50,535 nt of DNA from an uncultured Alphaproteobacteria bacterium (GTDB lineage: Bacteria > Pseudomonadota > Alphaproteobacteria > HIMB59 > GCA-002718135): positions 1 to 50,535 of the forward strand of contig CACMET010000003.1 in assembly GCA_902612825.1 (NCBI GenBank). The letters are read 5' to 3'. Below the pieces are notes generated by a model, which was not told where the DNA came from, did not search any database, and saw only the letters and a program-made list of their open reading frames with translations. Of the stretch, positions 16,280 through 26,924 are shown piece by piece. The position numbers and the translations under genes are program-made. The first letter of the stretch is position 1, and each line of letters starts with the position of its first letter.

Positions 16280-16939
16280 ATGAGTGAAACATTTGAAATT
16301 GCAAGAAAAAATATGGTTGTTAATCAATTAAGACCAAACAAAATTAATGAAGAAAATATATTACAAATATTTGAAAATACTCCTAAAGAAAATTATTTGG
16401 ATGTCAGCTTAGGTAAGAATTGTTACCTAGATAATAATTTAGATATAACTGAGAAAAGAGGATATCTTAAAAATTTACACCTAGCTCAAATTATAAAATA
16501 TTCGAAAATTTTACCTAATGATAAGGTATTACATATAGGCGGCTTAACGGGCTATTTTTCTGCTCTAATTAGCTCACTATGTAAAGAACTTCATGTTGTA
16601 GAAGAAAATAGAGAACTATTTAAATTATTAGAACGTAATATCAACAATACTGATAATACTAATATTAGTTTATTTAATCATAATTTATTAGATGGATTAT
16701 CTGATAAAGCTCCATTTAGCTTAATCATTATTGATGGACCTATATTTAAAATAACTGATAAGTTAAAAAATCAACTAGCAATGAATGGCGGAAGGTTAAT
16801 ATATATTAAAAAAATATATGATAATTTGGGTAAAGCTTATAAAATTATAAGAAATGAAGATTTGTATTCATCTGAGTATTTATTTGATGTAATGAGTAGT
16901 TATCAAATTCAAGACCAACAGGAGGATTTTAAATTTTAA
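16280..16939 (+). CDS. protein-L-isoaspartate O-methyltransferase-like protein (divergent)
   Basis: A 219-residue Rossmann methyltransferase of the PIMT family, in the position immediately before tolC that it occupies in many Alphaproteobacteria. The fold is recognisable (ARKNMVVNQLRPNKI at the start, VLHIGGLTGYFSALIS, LIIIDGP). However, the SAM-binding motif I reads HIGGLTG instead of the EIGTGSG seen in the true Pcm at 31460, and the TISQPY substrate loop is replaced. It may methylate another target or be a non-catalytic relative. The bacterial role of this tolC-linked paralogue is not established. It ends directly before tolC with no gap. Confidence 0.75.
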   Translation: MSETFEIARKNMVVNQLRPNKINEENILQIFENTPKENYLDVSLGKNCYLDNNLDITEKRGYLKNLHLAQIIKYSKILPNDKVLHIGGLTGYFSALISSLCKELHVVEENRELFKLLERNINNTDNTNISLFNHNLLDGLSDKAPFSLIIIDGPIFKITDKLKNQLAMNGGRLIYIKKIYDNLGKAYKIIRNEDLYSSEYLFDVMSSYQIQDQQEDFKF

Positions 16940-18226
16940 ATGAGATTATTTATATTATTGTTATTACTTATTTATTCTAAATCTATATTTGCTCTATCGA
17001 TTGATGATTCTGTAAAAAGTACGATTGCAAATAATTTGAAAGTAAAAATTGCTTTTGAAAAACTGAATGAAAGCAAAGAAACTATTGAGGTAGCTATAGG
17101 CAAAAAACTTCCAACAGTTACTGGCACAATTTCTGGTACATATAGTAATAGCGATACAACATCAGCAGCTGGTGTATCAACAACACCAGAGACTTTTACA
17201 GATAAATATAAAATTAGTATTACTCAAAATTTGTACGATGGTGGTGAAAAAAGTTTAGAAATAGAAAGATCAAAAATTATTTACGAAAATGCAGTTATAA
17301 ACTTTTATAAAACAGTTCAAGATTTATCGCTAACAGCTGTAGAAGGTTATTTAACAGTAATAAATTATGAAAAATCATTAGAGGCTTCCAAAAAAAATTT
17401 TGATTCTGTTTCAAGATTTTTAGAAGAAGTAAAATTAAAATATGAATTGGGATCAGCAACCATAACTGAATTGAAAAATGCTGAGAGTGCTTTTTCAATT
17501 GCTGAAACAAATCTTTTTTCAGCCGAACAAAACTACAAAGTCAGTTTAAAAACATTTAAATCAATTGTTGGTAAAGAAGCTATTAATTTAGAAGATTATG
17601 TAAATATAGAAGATGATTTGAATTTTGATAACATACTTTCTGAAGTTTTTAAGAATAATTTTAATATTTTAATTGCTCAAAATAATATTAAAATTAAAGA
17701 ACTTGATCTCTCAAAAGAAAAAAGTTCTAATAGACCTAACTTAGATATAACGGCTTCTACTGAGTATTCGGATGGTTCACGAATAGATGCAGGAAGTGAA
17801 AATATCAATGCAACATTAGGTTTAACTTTAACAATTCCTATATTTCAGCAAAATATTGACAAATCAGACATTAGAAAAATAAATTCTCAAATTTTACAAA
17901 CTGAAATTGAGTTAGAGGATCTTAAAGAAAGTTTAAATATTGAGGTATCAAACTATTATAAAAACTATTTAGTTAGTAAATCAAATTTAAATACATCGCT
18001 ATTAACTATAGAGTATGCAAATACTCTTCTAGAAAGTACTCAAGAGGAATACAACCTTGGGACAAAATCTATCACTGATCTAATAGAAGCAGAAACTAAT
18101 CTTTTAAACGTAAATGTTGAATATTTTAATGCAAATAAAAACTATCTGATTAATTATTTTAATTTACTAGCTTTAGATGGTTCACTGATTAAATTATTTG
18201 AAGAGTATCTTCCTAGCTATAATTAG
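16940..18226 (+). CDS. tolC: TolC-family outer-membrane efflux channel
   Basis: A 428-residue outer-membrane efflux protein. The signal peptide is a short basic start, a leucine/isoleucine-rich core, then FA before LS at about residue 19. Two homologous halves follow, each with long amphipathic helices and a beta-barrel stretch, and they contain the repeated LGSATITELKNAES and LGTKSITDLIEAET motifs typical of the OEP family. It should form the trimeric outer-membrane duct for type I secretion or tripartite efflux pumps. No partner pump gene lies beside it. Its neighbours are the PIMT-like gene (0-base gap) and the PopZ-like gene (37 bases). Confidence 0.9.
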   Translation: MRLFILLLLLIYSKSIFALSIDDSVKSTIANNLKVKIAFEKLNESKETIEVAIGKKLPTVTGTISGTYSNSDTTSAAGVSTTPETFTDKYKISITQNLYDGGEKSLEIERSKIIYENAVINFYKTVQDLSLTAVEGYLTVINYEKSLEASKKNFDSVSRFLEEVKLKYELGSATITELKNAESAFSIAETNLFSAEQNYKVSLKTFKSIVGKEAINLEDYVNIEDDLNFDNILSEVFKNNFNILIAQNNIKIKELDLSKEKSSNRPNLDITASTEYSDGSRIDAGSENINATLGLTLTIPIFQQNIDKSDIRKINSQILQTEIELEDLKESLNIEVSNYYKNYLVSKSNLNTSLLTIEYANTLLESTQEEYNLGTKSITDLIEAETNLLNVNVEYFNANKNYLINYFNLLALDGSLIKLFEEYLPSYN

Positions 18227-18263
18227 AGTTTTATTAATTTAATTAAACATTTATAATACCTAT

Positions 18264-18548
18264 ATGAATACAAAAAATTCTATCAATGAATCTCTAGAAG
18301 TCATACGAAGAGCGCTTGAAGATGAAAAAAACAATTCAAATAAACATTCTACATCTAATATTTTAATACTTAATCAAAAGGTTAACAGTGATGGTACAAT
18401 AAAATTACTTCAAAAAGATCAAGAGATAAATAGTGAAATTAATGATATTATAGATCAAAAACTCTCCTATCTTGTAGAAAATAAAATTGAAAAAATACTT
18501 GATGAGAAAATCCCAAAATTACTAAAAAATTATTTCGATTCAAAATAG
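18264..18548 (+). CDS. minimal PopZ-like cell-pole organising protein (DUF2497)
   Basis: A 94-residue protein between tolC and valS, the usual place of popZ in Alphaproteobacteria. Its N-terminal helix INESLEVIRRALEDE matches the EEILASIRRIISED helix of Caulobacter PopZ that binds client proteins. Its C-terminal half (INDIIDQKLSYLVENKIEKI, then LDEKIPKLLKNYF) resembles the PopZ oligomerisation helices. The long acidic, proline-rich linker of PopZ (177 residues in Caulobacter) is replaced by only about 25 polar residues. PopZ forms a polar matrix that anchors ParB/centromere and signalling proteins. Homology rests on synteny plus the two end motifs, so function is inferred. Confidence 0.72.
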   Translation: MNTKNSINESLEVIRRALEDEKNNSNKHSTSNILILNQKVNSDGTIKLLQKDQEINSEINDIIDQKLSYLVENKIEKILDEKIPKLLKNYFDSK

Positions 18549-18553
18549 TTACG

Positions 18554-21181
18554 ATGCAGCTTGATAAATTTTTTGATTTTTTAAAAGATGAAAAAAATCT
18601 TTATTCACAATGGGAGCAATCAAATTGTTTTAAACCACAAAAAGGAGGTGAGCCTTATTCTATAATGATGCCTCCACCAAATGTTACAGGTAGCTTACAT
18701 ATGGGTCATGCTTTAACCTTCACAATTCAAGATATATTAATCAGATACCATAGAATGAAGGGTATGGAAGTATTGTGGCAAGCAGGGACAGATCATGCAG
18801 GAATAGCTACTCAGATGGTTGTTGAAAGAAAATTAAGTGAGTCAAACCTAGATCGACGATCTCTAGGTAGAGAAAAGTTTATTGAAAAAGTATGGGAATG
18901 GAAAAAAGAGTCAGGTGGTCAGATAAGTAATCAATTAAGAAGACTTGGTGCTTCTGCGGATTGGTCAAGAGAGAGATTTACTATGGATGAGGGTCTTTCT
19001 AATGCAGTTAAGAAAGTTTTTGTTAATTTATTTAATGATGGAATTATTTATAAAGATAAGAGATTGGTGAATTGGGACCCAAAACTTTTAACGGCTATTT
19101 CTGATCTAGAAGTAGAGCAAAGAGATACTGAAGGAAGTTTATGGCATATTAAATATCCTATAGATGAAAATAATCATATTATAGTTGCAACAACACGACC
19201 TGAGACGATGTTAGGAGATACTGCAGTTGCCGTTCATCCAGATGATGAAAAATATAAAAATTTAATTGGTAAATTTTGTAACTTACCAATTTCAAATAAA
19301 AAAATACCAATCATTGCTGATGAATATGCAGATCCTGAAAAAGGTTCTGGGGCTGTGAAAATTACTCCTGCACATGACTTTAATGATTTTGAGGTAGGAA
19401 AAAGACATGATTTAGAATTTATTAATATTTTTGATGAAAATGCTAAACTTAACTCAAATGTTCCTGAAGAATTTCAAAATTTAGATCGATTTGAAGCAAG
19501 AAAACTAATTTTAAAAAAATTAGATGAAATGAATTTATTAATTAAAGAAGAAAAACAGCAAATGGTCATACCATATGGCGATAGATCAGGCGTCGTTATT
19601 GAACCATGGCTAACAGACCAATGGTTTTGTGATGCAAAAAAATTATCAGTGGATCCAATATCTGCAGTTAAAGATAATAAGTCTAAATTTATTCCTAAAC
19701 AATGGGAAAATACATTTTATAATTGGATGGAAAATATTCAACCGTGGTGTATTTCAAGGCAGTTATGGTGGGGACATCAAATTCCTGCATGGTATGGTCC
19801 TGATAATAAATATTTTGTTAGTGAAACTCTAGAAGGGGCGCAAAATCAAGCAAAAGAATTTTATGGAAAGGATGTTGAGCTTAGACAAGATGAAGATGTT
19901 CTAGATACTTGGTTTTCTTCTGCTTTATGGACATTCTCTACATTAGATTGGCCAAATAAAACGTATGAATTAGATAAATTTTATCCTAGTAACGTTTTGG
20001 TTACTGGTTTTGATATCATATTTTTTTGGGTCGCGCGGATGATGATGATGGGTTCTTATTTTATGAAGGAAACTCCATTTAAAGATATTTATATTCATCC
20101 TTTAATACGTGATGAAAAAGGACAAAAAATGTCTAAATCAAAAGGGAACATAATTGATCCTTTAGAGTTATTAGATAAATATGGCGCAGATACATTAAGA
20201 TTTACACTAACAGCACTATTAAATCCTGGACGAGATGTAAAATTATCTGAAGCTAGAGTTAAAGGATATAAATCATTCACGAATAAAATTTGGAATGCTG
20301 GAAAATTTTTACAATTGAATAATTCAATTTTTATAGATGATATTTCAATTGATTCAATTATTTTTGATGCAAACAAATGGATAATTAAAGAATTGAATGA
20401 TTTGAACACTCAACTTGATCAATTAACTAAAAAGTATTTGTTTCATGAAATAGCTAATAAAATTTATCATTTCGTTTGGCATATTTATTGTGATTGGTAC
20501 ATTGAAATTATTAAACAAAATTTTGAAAATGAAAAATTTGCTGATGAAATTAAAAAAGTTTCTGGATGGACATTTATTCAAGTTTTAAAGATAATACATC
20601 CTATTATGCCATATATAAGTGAAAAATTATGGAGATCTTTAGTTGACGATAAATCATATTTAATGAACCAAGTTTTTCAAAATTATTCAACAAATAATTC
20701 TTTTAATAATTCTAAAAAAAACTTCGAAATATTTATTGAATTCATAACATCTATAAGAAATTTGAGATCAGAACTAAATATACCCTATAAACAATTAATT
20801 AATATCTCCATAGAAGCAAAAAATGAAGAACTTAATAGTTTTCTAATTGCGTATAAAAATGAAATAAGTAATTTTTTAAAAACCAAAGATATTACTTTTG
20901 ATAAAATTCAACCTAATAAGAATTCAGCTTTAATTGTGTTAACATCATTATCAGTTTTAATCCCTTTAGATGGTATTATTGACTCAGATGCAGAATTAAA
21001 AAAATTAAATAAGAAAAAGCAAGTTGAGCAAGAAAAATTTAATAAAGTTAATGACAAATTAAAAAATGATAACTTTATGAATAAAGCTTCAGAAGAAATT
21101 ATTAATAAATTTAAAAATGAGGCAAATATTTATAAATCTTCTATTGAAAAAATTGATCAAATAATAAATACTATCAAATAG
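18554..21181 (+). CDS. valS: valyl-tRNA synthetase
   Basis: An 875-residue class I synthetase that charges tRNA-Val. It has the HIGH motif as HMGH (residues 49-52, after PPPNVTGSL), KMSKS at 525-529, and the CP1 editing domain with [17 protein letters not shown]. An anticodon-binding domain follows, and a C-terminal coiled coil (about residues 810-875, rich in K, E and N) of the kind that grips the tRNA. It is the bacterial-type ValS, not the archaeal-like form found in Rickettsia. It starts 5 bases after the PopZ-like gene, and ilvD starts 1 base after its stop. Confidence 0.97.
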   Translation: MQLDKFFDFLKDEKNLYSQWEQSNCFKPQKGGEPYSIMMPPPNVTGSLHMGHALTFTIQDILIRYHRMKGMEVLWQAGTDHAGIATQMVVERKLSESNLDRRSLGREKFIEKVWEWKKESGGQISNQLRRLGASADWSRERFTMDEGLSNAVKKVFVNLFNDGIIYKDKRLVNWDPKLLTAISDLEVEQRDTEGSLWHIKYPIDENNHIIVATTRPETMLGDTAVAVHPDDEKYKNLIGKFCNLPISNKKIPIIADEYADPEKGSGAVKITPAHDFNDFEVGKRHDLEFINIFDENAKLNSNVPEEFQNLDRFEARKLILKKLDEMNLLIKEEKQQMVIPYGDRSGVVIEPWLTDQWFCDAKKLSVDPISAVKDNKSKFIPKQWENTFYNWMENIQPWCISRQLWWGHQIPAWYGPDNKYFVSETLEGAQNQAKEFYGKDVELRQDEDVLDTWFSSALWTFSTLDWPNKTYELDKFYPSNVLVTGFDIIFFWVARMMMMGSYFMKETPFKDIYIHPLIRDEKGQKMSKSKGNIIDPLELLDKYGADTLRFTLTALLNPGRDVKLSEARVKGYKSFTNKIWNAGKFLQLNNSIFIDDISIDSIIFDANKWIIKELNDLNTQLDQLTKKYLFHEIANKIYHFVWHIYCDWYIEIIKQNFENEKFADEIKKVSGWTFIQVLKIIHPIMPYISEKLWRSLVDDKSYLMNQVFQNYSTNNSFNNSKKNFEIFIEFITSIRNLRSELNIPYKQLINISIEAKNEELNSFLIAYKNEISNFLKTKDITFDKIQPNKNSALIVLTSLSVLIPLDGIIDSDAELKKLNKKKQVEQEKFNKVNDKLKNDNFMNKASEEIINKFKNEANIYKSSIEKIDQIINTIK

Positions 21182-21182
21182 A

Positions 21183-22913
21183 ATGGAAGATAAAGGTTCA
21201 AATAGAAAATCAAATCTACCTAGTAGATATGTTAGTGTAGGGCCTAAAAGTGCGCCTCATAGATCTTATTATTATGCTATGGGTTTGAAAGAACATGAAA
21301 TTTATCAACCATTTGTTGGTGTTGTTAGCACCTGGAATGAATCAGCTCCCTGCAACATTACTCTTCAGGATCAAGCGCAACATGTGAAGACAGGTGTCAA
21401 AGATGCTGGAGGAACGCCAAGAGAATTTACAACTATAACAGTAACAGATGGAATTGCCATGGGTCATGAGGCAATGAAATCCTCTCTTATCAGCAGAGAA
21501 GTTATCGCAGATTCCATTGAATTATCTGTGAGAGGTCACTGTTATGATGCAATAGTTGGACTTGCTGGCTGTGATAAATCTTTGCCAGGTTTAATGATGG
21601 CTATGGTTAGATTAAATGTACCATCCGTATTCATTTATGGGGGTTCAATCTTACCAGGAAAATACAAGGGTAAAGATGTTACCGTTATTGATGTTTTTGA
21701 AGCAGTTGGAAAACATGCTGCAGGAACTATCTCAGATCAAGATTTAAAAGATATTGAACAAGTTGCTTGCCCATCTGCTGGATCGTGTGGAGGTCAGTTT
21801 ACAGCAAATACGATGGCATGTATTTCAGAAGCAGTTGGTTTAGCTCTAACTAATTCAGCTATGCCTCCAGCAGTAAATACTGAAGAAAGAAAAGCTTATG
21901 GTGAAAAGAGTGGTAAAGCAATAATGAATTTATTAGAAAAGAATATAAGACCAAGGGATATAGTAACTATTGATTCATTAGTAAACGCTGCAAGAGTAGT
22001 TGCAGCTACTGGAGGCTCTACTAATGCAGCACTCCATCTTCCTGCAATAGCTAATGAAGCGGGTTTAAAATTTACATTAAGGGATGTTGTAGAAATTTAT
22101 AATTCGACTCCTTATATCGGAGATATGCAACCTGGTGGAAAGTACGTTGCTAAAGATTTATATGATGTAGGAGGTGTACCAGTTGTTATAAAATCTTTAT
22201 TAGATGGTGGTTATATAAATGGAGACTGTATAACTGTTACAGGAAAAACAATAGCTGAAAACCATAAAGAAGTAATATTTCCTACAAATCAAGATGTTGT
22301 TTATAAATGTAATAATCCAATTAGTGAAAATAGTTCAGTCGTAGGGTTGTGGGGTAATCTTGCACCAGATGGATGTATATCAAAAATAGCAGGTTTAAAA
22401 AATTTAACTTTTAAAGGAAAAGCTAAATGTTTTGACTCAGAAGAAGATGCTTTAACCGCAGTTTTAAAAAATGAAATTAAAGCAGGAGATGCGGTAATAA
22501 TTAGATATGAAGGTCCTAAAGGAGGACCAGGTATGCGTGAAATGCTTTCAACAACAGGTGCAATATATGGGCAAGGGTTAGGTGAAACTGTTGCTTTAAT
22601 TACAGACGGACGGTTTTCAGGGGGCACAAGAGGATTTTGCATTGGTCATGTAGGACCGGAAGCAGCTGTAGGAGGTATGATAGGTTTACTTAAAGATGGT
22701 GATGAGATTATTATTGATGCTGTTAAAGGTGAAATCAACGTTATGCTTTCAGATCAAGAAATAGAAAAGAGAAAAAATGATTGGAAACCAAGAAAAACTA
22801 ATCATAATTCTGGATCCATATGGAAATATTCCCAAACTGTTGGCCCAGCTTACGAAGGTGCTGTTACTCAACCGGGCGCAAAAGACGAAACGCATACATA
22901 CGCTGATATTTAA
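21183..22913 (+). CDS. ilvD: dihydroxy-acid dehydratase
   Basis: A 576-residue IlvD/Edd-family dehydratase, the common step of valine, isoleucine and leucine synthesis: 2,3-dihydroxy-isovalerate to 2-oxoisovalerate. The iron-sulfur cysteines are Cys57 in ESAPCN, Cys130 in GCDKSLPG and Cys202 in CPSAGSCGG. The C-terminal half has the [11 protein letters not shown] and [11 protein letters not shown] signatures. The spacing fits the [2Fe-2S] type of IlvD. It begins one base after valS, so an enzyme making valine and the enzyme charging valine appear co-transcribed. The convergent xthA gene ends 2 bases beyond its stop. Confidence 0.96.
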   Translation: MEDKGSNRKSNLPSRYVSVGPKSAPHRSYYYAMGLKEHEIYQPFVGVVSTWNESAPCNITLQDQAQHVKTGVKDAGGTPREFTTITVTDGIAMGHEAMKSSLISREVIADSIELSVRGHCYDAIVGLAGCDKSLPGLMMAMVRLNVPSVFIYGGSILPGKYKGKDVTVIDVFEAVGKHAAGTISDQDLKDIEQVACPSAGSCGGQFTANTMACISEAVGLALTNSAMPPAVNTEERKAYGEKSGKAIMNLLEKNIRPRDIVTIDSLVNAARVVAATGGSTNAALHLPAIANEAGLKFTLRDVVEIYNSTPYIGDMQPGGKYVAKDLYDVGGVPVVIKSLLDGGYINGDCITVTGKTIAENHKEVIFPTNQDVVYKCNNPISENSSVVGLWGNLAPDGCISKIAGLKNLTFKGKAKCFDSEEDALTAVLKNEIKAGDAVIIRYEGPKGGPGMREMLSTTGAIYGQGLGETVALITDGRFSGGTRGFCIGHVGPEAAVGGMIGLLKDGDEIIIDAVKGEINVMLSDQEIEKRKNDWKPRKTNHNSGSIWKYSQTVGPAYEGAVTQPGAKDETHTYADI

Positions 22914-22915
22914 TA

Positions 22916-23701
22916 TTAATTAACTAATTCAATCGTAACTGGAGTGTGATCAGAAGCTTTTTCCCAACCTCTTGGTTCACGATTAACATTAACTGATTTA
23001 ATTAAATCAGTTACCTCTGGAGTAGTAAGAAAATGATCAATTCGAAGCCCATTACCTTTTTGCCAATTTCCACCTCTATAACCCCAAAAGGTCCAGTTTG
23101 TATTTCCATCAACAAAGTATTTAACTGTATCAACAAAACCTAAATTCAAAAGATTTCTAAATTTTTCTCTTGTTAATGGATGGGCACAAGCATCATTTTT
23201 AAAATTTTCTGGTGAATACACATCTTCATCATTAGGTATTACATTAAAATCTCCGCCTATAATAATTGGTTGATTATTATCAATTAATTCTTTGATATAT
23301 TTATTAAAATTTATCATCCAATCAATTTTATAATCAAATTTTTCAGTTTCAATTGGATTTCCATTTGGAAGATAAATATTTATTAATTTAATTTTATTTT
23401 TTATATTTTTTAAGGATATTTCTGTTTCAATAAATCTGGAATTTGCATCTTTGTAATCAGGAATATTTAAATTTGAAATTTCAATATTTTCTTTGCTGAG
23501 TATGGCTACTCCATTCCAAGCTTTTTGCCCATTCACATAACATTTATAATTAATATTTTCTAATTCCTCTTTAGGAAAACTTTCATTTGTACATTTTAAT
23601 TCTTGAATTAAATATAAATCTGATTGATCTTTTTTTATAAATTTTATTAAATGTTCTATTCTTGCATTAACTGAATTTACATTCCAGGTAGTAATTTTCA
23701 T
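22916..23701 (-). CDS. xthA: exodeoxyribonuclease III / AP endonuclease
   Basis: A 261-residue endonuclease/exonuclease/phosphatase-fold enzyme of the ExoIII family, which cuts at abasic sites in base-excision repair. Catalytic residues align with E. coli ExoIII almost by number: Glu34 in LIQELKC, Asp151 and Asn153 in GGDFNVIP, and the Asp251-His252 pair in SDHTPV. The WTFWGYRGG substrate loop is also present. It begins on the base next to the erpA stop and is transcribed with it. This erpA-xthA pair diverging from dgt is a common alphaproteobacterial arrangement. Confidence 0.95.
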   Translation of the reverse strand: MKITTWNVNSVNARIEHLIKFIKKDQSDLYLIQELKCTNESFPKEELENINYKCYVNGQKAWNGVAILSKENIEISNLNIPDYKDANSRFIETEISLKNIKNKIKLINIYLPNGNPIETEKFDYKIDWMINFNKYIKELIDNNQPIIIGGDFNVIPNDEDVYSPENFKNDACAHPLTREKFRNLLNLGFVDTVKYFVDGNTNWTFWGYRGGNWQKGNGLRIDHFLTTPEVTDLIKSVNVNREPRGWEKASDHTPVTIELVN

Positions 23702-24028
23702 TTATATTGAAAAAGAAGTACCGCACCCACATGATGAAGATGCTAGTGGATTAGAAATTTTAAAGGATGATCCAATCAATTCATTAACATAATCAATTTT
23801 CGATCCTTTAATTAATTCAATTGAAGTTTTATCTATTACTACATCAGCATTTTTATAATTAAAGATTAAATCATCTTCATTTGGTTTATCAGAAAAATCA
23901 AATTTATATTGAAATCCAGCACAACCACCACCTAATACGGTAATTCTGAAATAGTTTGATTTTTCAGATAGAAGTATCTTATTGATATGATTCTGAGCAC
24001 TTTCTGTAACTTCAATTATATTGTTCAT
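23702..24028 (-). CDS. erpA: A-type iron-sulfur cluster carrier (ErpA/IscA family)
   Basis: A 108-residue HesB/IscA/ErpA-type protein that delivers Fe-S clusters to apoproteins. The three ligand cysteines are present: Cys36 in GGGCAGFQY, and Cys100 and Cys102 in the C-terminal CGCGTSF. No isc or suf genes are in the window, so it acts as an isolated carrier gene, consistent with ErpA rather than IscA. Fe-S clients in this window include IlvD. Only 54 bases separate its start from the divergent dgt start, so the two promoters must overlap. Confidence 0.88.
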   Translation of the reverse strand: MNNIIEVTESAQNHINKILLSEKSNYFRITVLGGGCAGFQYKFDFSDKPNEDDLIFNYKNADVVIDKTSIELIKGSKIDYVNELIGSSFKISNPLASSSCGCGTSFSI

Positions 24029-24082
24029 TTATCTAAATATTGTTATTAGTTATTTTTTTACAATTATAATATAAATTTTCTT

Positions 24083-25201
24083 ATGTTCAAACATTTAGCT
24101 TCTAATCCAGATAATTCAAATGGAAGATTGTATAATGAACTAGATGATGACTTGAGAAATCCATTTGAAAGAGATAGAGCTAGAGTTATTCACTCTAATT
24201 CTTTTAGAAAATTAAAACACAAAACCCAAGTTTTTATTGAAAGTGAGAGTGATTATTTTAGGACTAGACTAACTCATTCTTTGGAAGTTGCCCAAATATC
24301 TAGATCAATTTGTAGATTACTTGATTTAGATGAAGATCTAGGTGAAACAGTTGCTCTCGCACATGATTTAGGCCATCCTCCTTTTGGTCACATTGGCGAA
24401 GATGCACTTGATAATTCAATGAAAAAGTTTGGAGGTTTTAATCATAATGATCAAACCTTGAGAGTTTTAACATTTATAGAAAAACGACATCCTGATTTTG
24501 ATGGATTAAATCTAACTTGGGAGAGCTTAGAGGGAATAATAAAACATAATGGAGTTTTGAGTGGTCATTTACCTTATCACTTAGACAATTATTCAAAATT
24601 ACATAATCTAAATTTAACTGATCAACCTTATTTAGAATCACAGATAGCAAGCATATCTGATGATATTGCTTATAATAATCACGATGTAGAGGATGCTATT
24701 AGAGCAAATTTAATATCATTAGATGATATTGCAGAGTTAAGTTTTTTTGAAAAAATCATAATTAATTTAAAGGATCACTACAAAGATATTCCTAATAAAC
24801 TTCTAGTGTATCAAGTATTAAGAAACTCCATATCTAATATGATAAATGATATATATGAAACTACAAAAAAAAATTTAATTAATAATAATATCAATTCTAT
24901 TGATGATATACGTAAAAAAAATAATTTCGTTGTTTCATTTTCAAATGAAATGAAGAAAAATTGTAACATAATTAAAAAATTCTTATTTGATAAAGTTTAT
25001 AATCACAGTCATTTATCAGATAAGAGACAGTATTCAAAAAAGGTTATATCTACTTTGTTTACTTATTTCGTAAAAAATAATAATAAACTACCTATAGATT
25101 GGAGGGATCAAAATATCGAAATTGAAAGATTAATTTGTGATTATATTTCAGGAATGACAGATAGATTTGCTCTTAATTTATATAAGGAGATTAGTGAATA
25201 A
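24083..25201 (+). CDS. dgt: deoxyguanosinetriphosphate triphosphohydrolase-like protein
   Basis: A 372-residue HD-domain dNTP triphosphohydrolase that hydrolyses dNTPs to nucleosides and triphosphate, trimming nucleotide pools. The metal site is visible: RLTHSLEV with His65, ALAHDLGHPPFGHIGE with His94-Asp95, and the later SISDDIAYNNHDVEDA stretch supplying the last aspartate. Typical N-terminal elements are NPFERDRARVIHSNSFRKLK. It heads the conserved run dgt-argS-SPOR-scpA. Its last 8 bases overlap the argS GTG start. It is the type 2, alphaproteobacterial subfamily by length. Confidence 0.93.
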   Translation: MFKHLASNPDNSNGRLYNELDDDLRNPFERDRARVIHSNSFRKLKHKTQVFIESESDYFRTRLTHSLEVAQISRSICRLLDLDEDLGETVALAHDLGHPPFGHIGEDALDNSMKKFGGFNHNDQTLRVLTFIEKRHPDFDGLNLTWESLEGIIKHNGVLSGHLPYHLDNYSKLHNLNLTDQPYLESQIASISDDIAYNNHDVEDAIRANLISLDDIAELSFFEKIIINLKDHYKDIPNKLLVYQVLRNSISNMINDIYETTKKNLINNNINSIDDIRKKNNFVVSFSNEMKKNCNIIKKFLFDKVYNHSHLSDKRQYSKKVISTLFTYFVKNNNKLPIDWRDQNIEIERLICDYISGMTDRFALNLYKEISE

Positions 25202-26924
25202 TTTTATAAAAGACCTTTCAGATTTTTTATTTGATTTTACAGATTTTTTAGAGAGTAACAAATTTATATCTCCAATCAATAAAAAACAGATTAGCATCGA
25301 TTTCTCTTCAAATAATAAACAAGGTGATTTGGCAACGAACTTTTATTTAATTGTTAGAAGAAAAATTATTAATGAAAATTTTAATATTGAAAATGAACTA
25401 AATGATAGAATTAAATCAATCGAATTTATCGATCATTTTGAGGTTTCAAAAAATGGTTTTATAAATTTTTTTTTAAAAGATGAATTTGTATTAAGAAGTT
25501 TAAAAGAAATTTATAGTAAAAATTTTTTAAATCATGTTAATTATGGTGCAAATAGAAAAATAAATGTCGAATTTGTTTCAGCTAATCCAACTGGACCATT
25601 GCATATAGCTCATATAAGAGGTGCTGTATTTGGAGATGTATTAAGCTCTCTTTATACTAAAACAGGTTTTGATGTTACTAGAGAGTATTACGTTAATGAT
25701 GCAGGTTCTCAAATTGATAAATTATCAAACTCTCTTTTGAAACGATATTTACAATTATTTGATAAAAAAATTGATTTAGAAGAAGATGAGTATCCTGGTG
25801 AATACTTAATAGATATTGCCAAAAAAATTAAAAATGAAGATGGTGATAAGTGGTTAAACTTTCAGCAAGAAGAAACTATTAAATATTTTAAAAATTTCGC
25901 ATTAAAAAATATACTTTTAAGCATAAAATCAGATTTAGAATTAATAAACATAAGATTTGATAAATTTACTCATGAAACTGAAATAGAAAAAAGTAAAATT
26001 ATTGACGAGCTTTTTTTAATCTTGGATGAAAAAAAATTATTATATCAAGGTATTTTAGAGAAACCAAAGGGTGATGATTCTGATTGGGAGCCAAGAGAGC
26101 AACTATTATTTAGATCCTCTAAATTACTAGACAATGAAGATCGAGCATTAAAAAAATCAAATGGTGAATGGACCTATTTTGCAAATGATGCAGCATATCA
26201 TTTAGATAAATGTAAAAGAAATTTTGACAGATTAGTAAATATTTGGGGGTCTGATCATATTGGCTATATTCCAAGAATGAATTCGTTAATTAAAGCTATT
26301 AAAGATGATGAAACTTATTTAAACATTTTAACTTGTCAGATTGTAAGTTTAATTCAAAATAAACAAAAAATTAAAATGTCAAAAAGATCTGGAAATTTTG
26401 TGACATTAGCTAATGTTCATTCTAAGGTTGGAAAAGATCCTATAAGGTACTACATGATTTCTACTAAAAATGAGACAGCAATTGACTTTGATTTAGATTC
26501 TGTTGTTGAAAAAAATAAAGATAACAAAGTTTTTTATTGTCAATACGCACACGCTAGAGCTTCATCAGTAATTAATAAAGCAAATGAATTAGGTATAAAA
26601 AATAAAAAAGATTATAATTTTACTGAAATACAAAATCTATCAGATGAGGAGGTAAAATTAATCAAAAAGTTAATTTGTTATCCTTATTTGTTATATCAAT
26701 CATCATATTATAATGAACCACATAGACTAATCAATTACTTAGAAGAAATATCCTCTGATTTCCATTCAATTTGGAATAAAGGTAAAGATAATGAATCACT
26801 TCGTTTTATAGATGAAAAAAATATAGAAAAGACAATTTCAAAAATATTTTGGTTGGAGTCATTTAGAGTTGTTTTAAAAGATATATTTTCAATTATTGAC
26901 ATAAGCGCACCTGAAACAATGTAA
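25194..26924 (+). CDS. argS: arginyl-tRNA synthetase
   Basis: A 576-residue class I synthetase for tRNA-Arg. Present are the N-terminal additional domain, the signature SANPTGPLHIAHIRGAVFGD (HIGH motif as HIAH), KMSKRSGNF, and the C-terminal DALR helical domain ending in an APETM-type tail. I chose the GTG at 25194, preceded by AAGGAGA, over an upstream in-frame ATG at 25167, because the shorter protein matches the family start and the ribosome-binding site fits. The start lies inside dgt (8-base overlap), and the stop overlaps the next gene by one base (TAATG). Confidence 0.95.
   Translation: MNNFIKDLSDFLFDFTDFLESNKFISPINKKQISIDFSSNNKQGDLATNFYLIVRRKIINENFNIENELNDRIKSIEFIDHFEVSKNGFINFFLKDEFVLRSLKEIYSKNFLNHVNYGANRKINVEFVSANPTGPLHIAHIRGAVFGDVLSSLYTKTGFDVTREYYVNDAGSQIDKLSNSLLKRYLQLFDKKIDLEEDEYPGEYLIDIAKKIKNEDGDKWLNFQQEETIKYFKNFALKNILLSIKSDLELINIRFDKFTHETEIEKSKIIDELFLILDEKKLLYQGILEKPKGDDSDWEPREQLLFRSSKLLDNEDRALKKSNGEWTYFANDAAYHLDKCKRNFDRLVNIWGSDHIGYIPRMNSLIKAIKDDETYLNILTCQIVSLIQNKQKIKMSKRSGNFVTLANVHSKVGKDPIRYYMISTKNETAIDFDLDSVVEKNKDNKVFYCQYAHARASSVINKANELGIKNKKDYNFTEIQNLSDEEVKLIKKLICYPYLLYQSSYYNEPHRLINYLEEISSDFHSIWNKGKDNESLRFIDEKNIEKTISKIFWLESFRVVLKDIFSIIDISAPETM

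Noticed and set aside
25167-25193. An upstream ATG start for argS
   Set aside because: It lies well inside dgt, lacks a ribosome-binding site and extends the protein beyond the family start; GTG 25194 after AAGGAGA fits.
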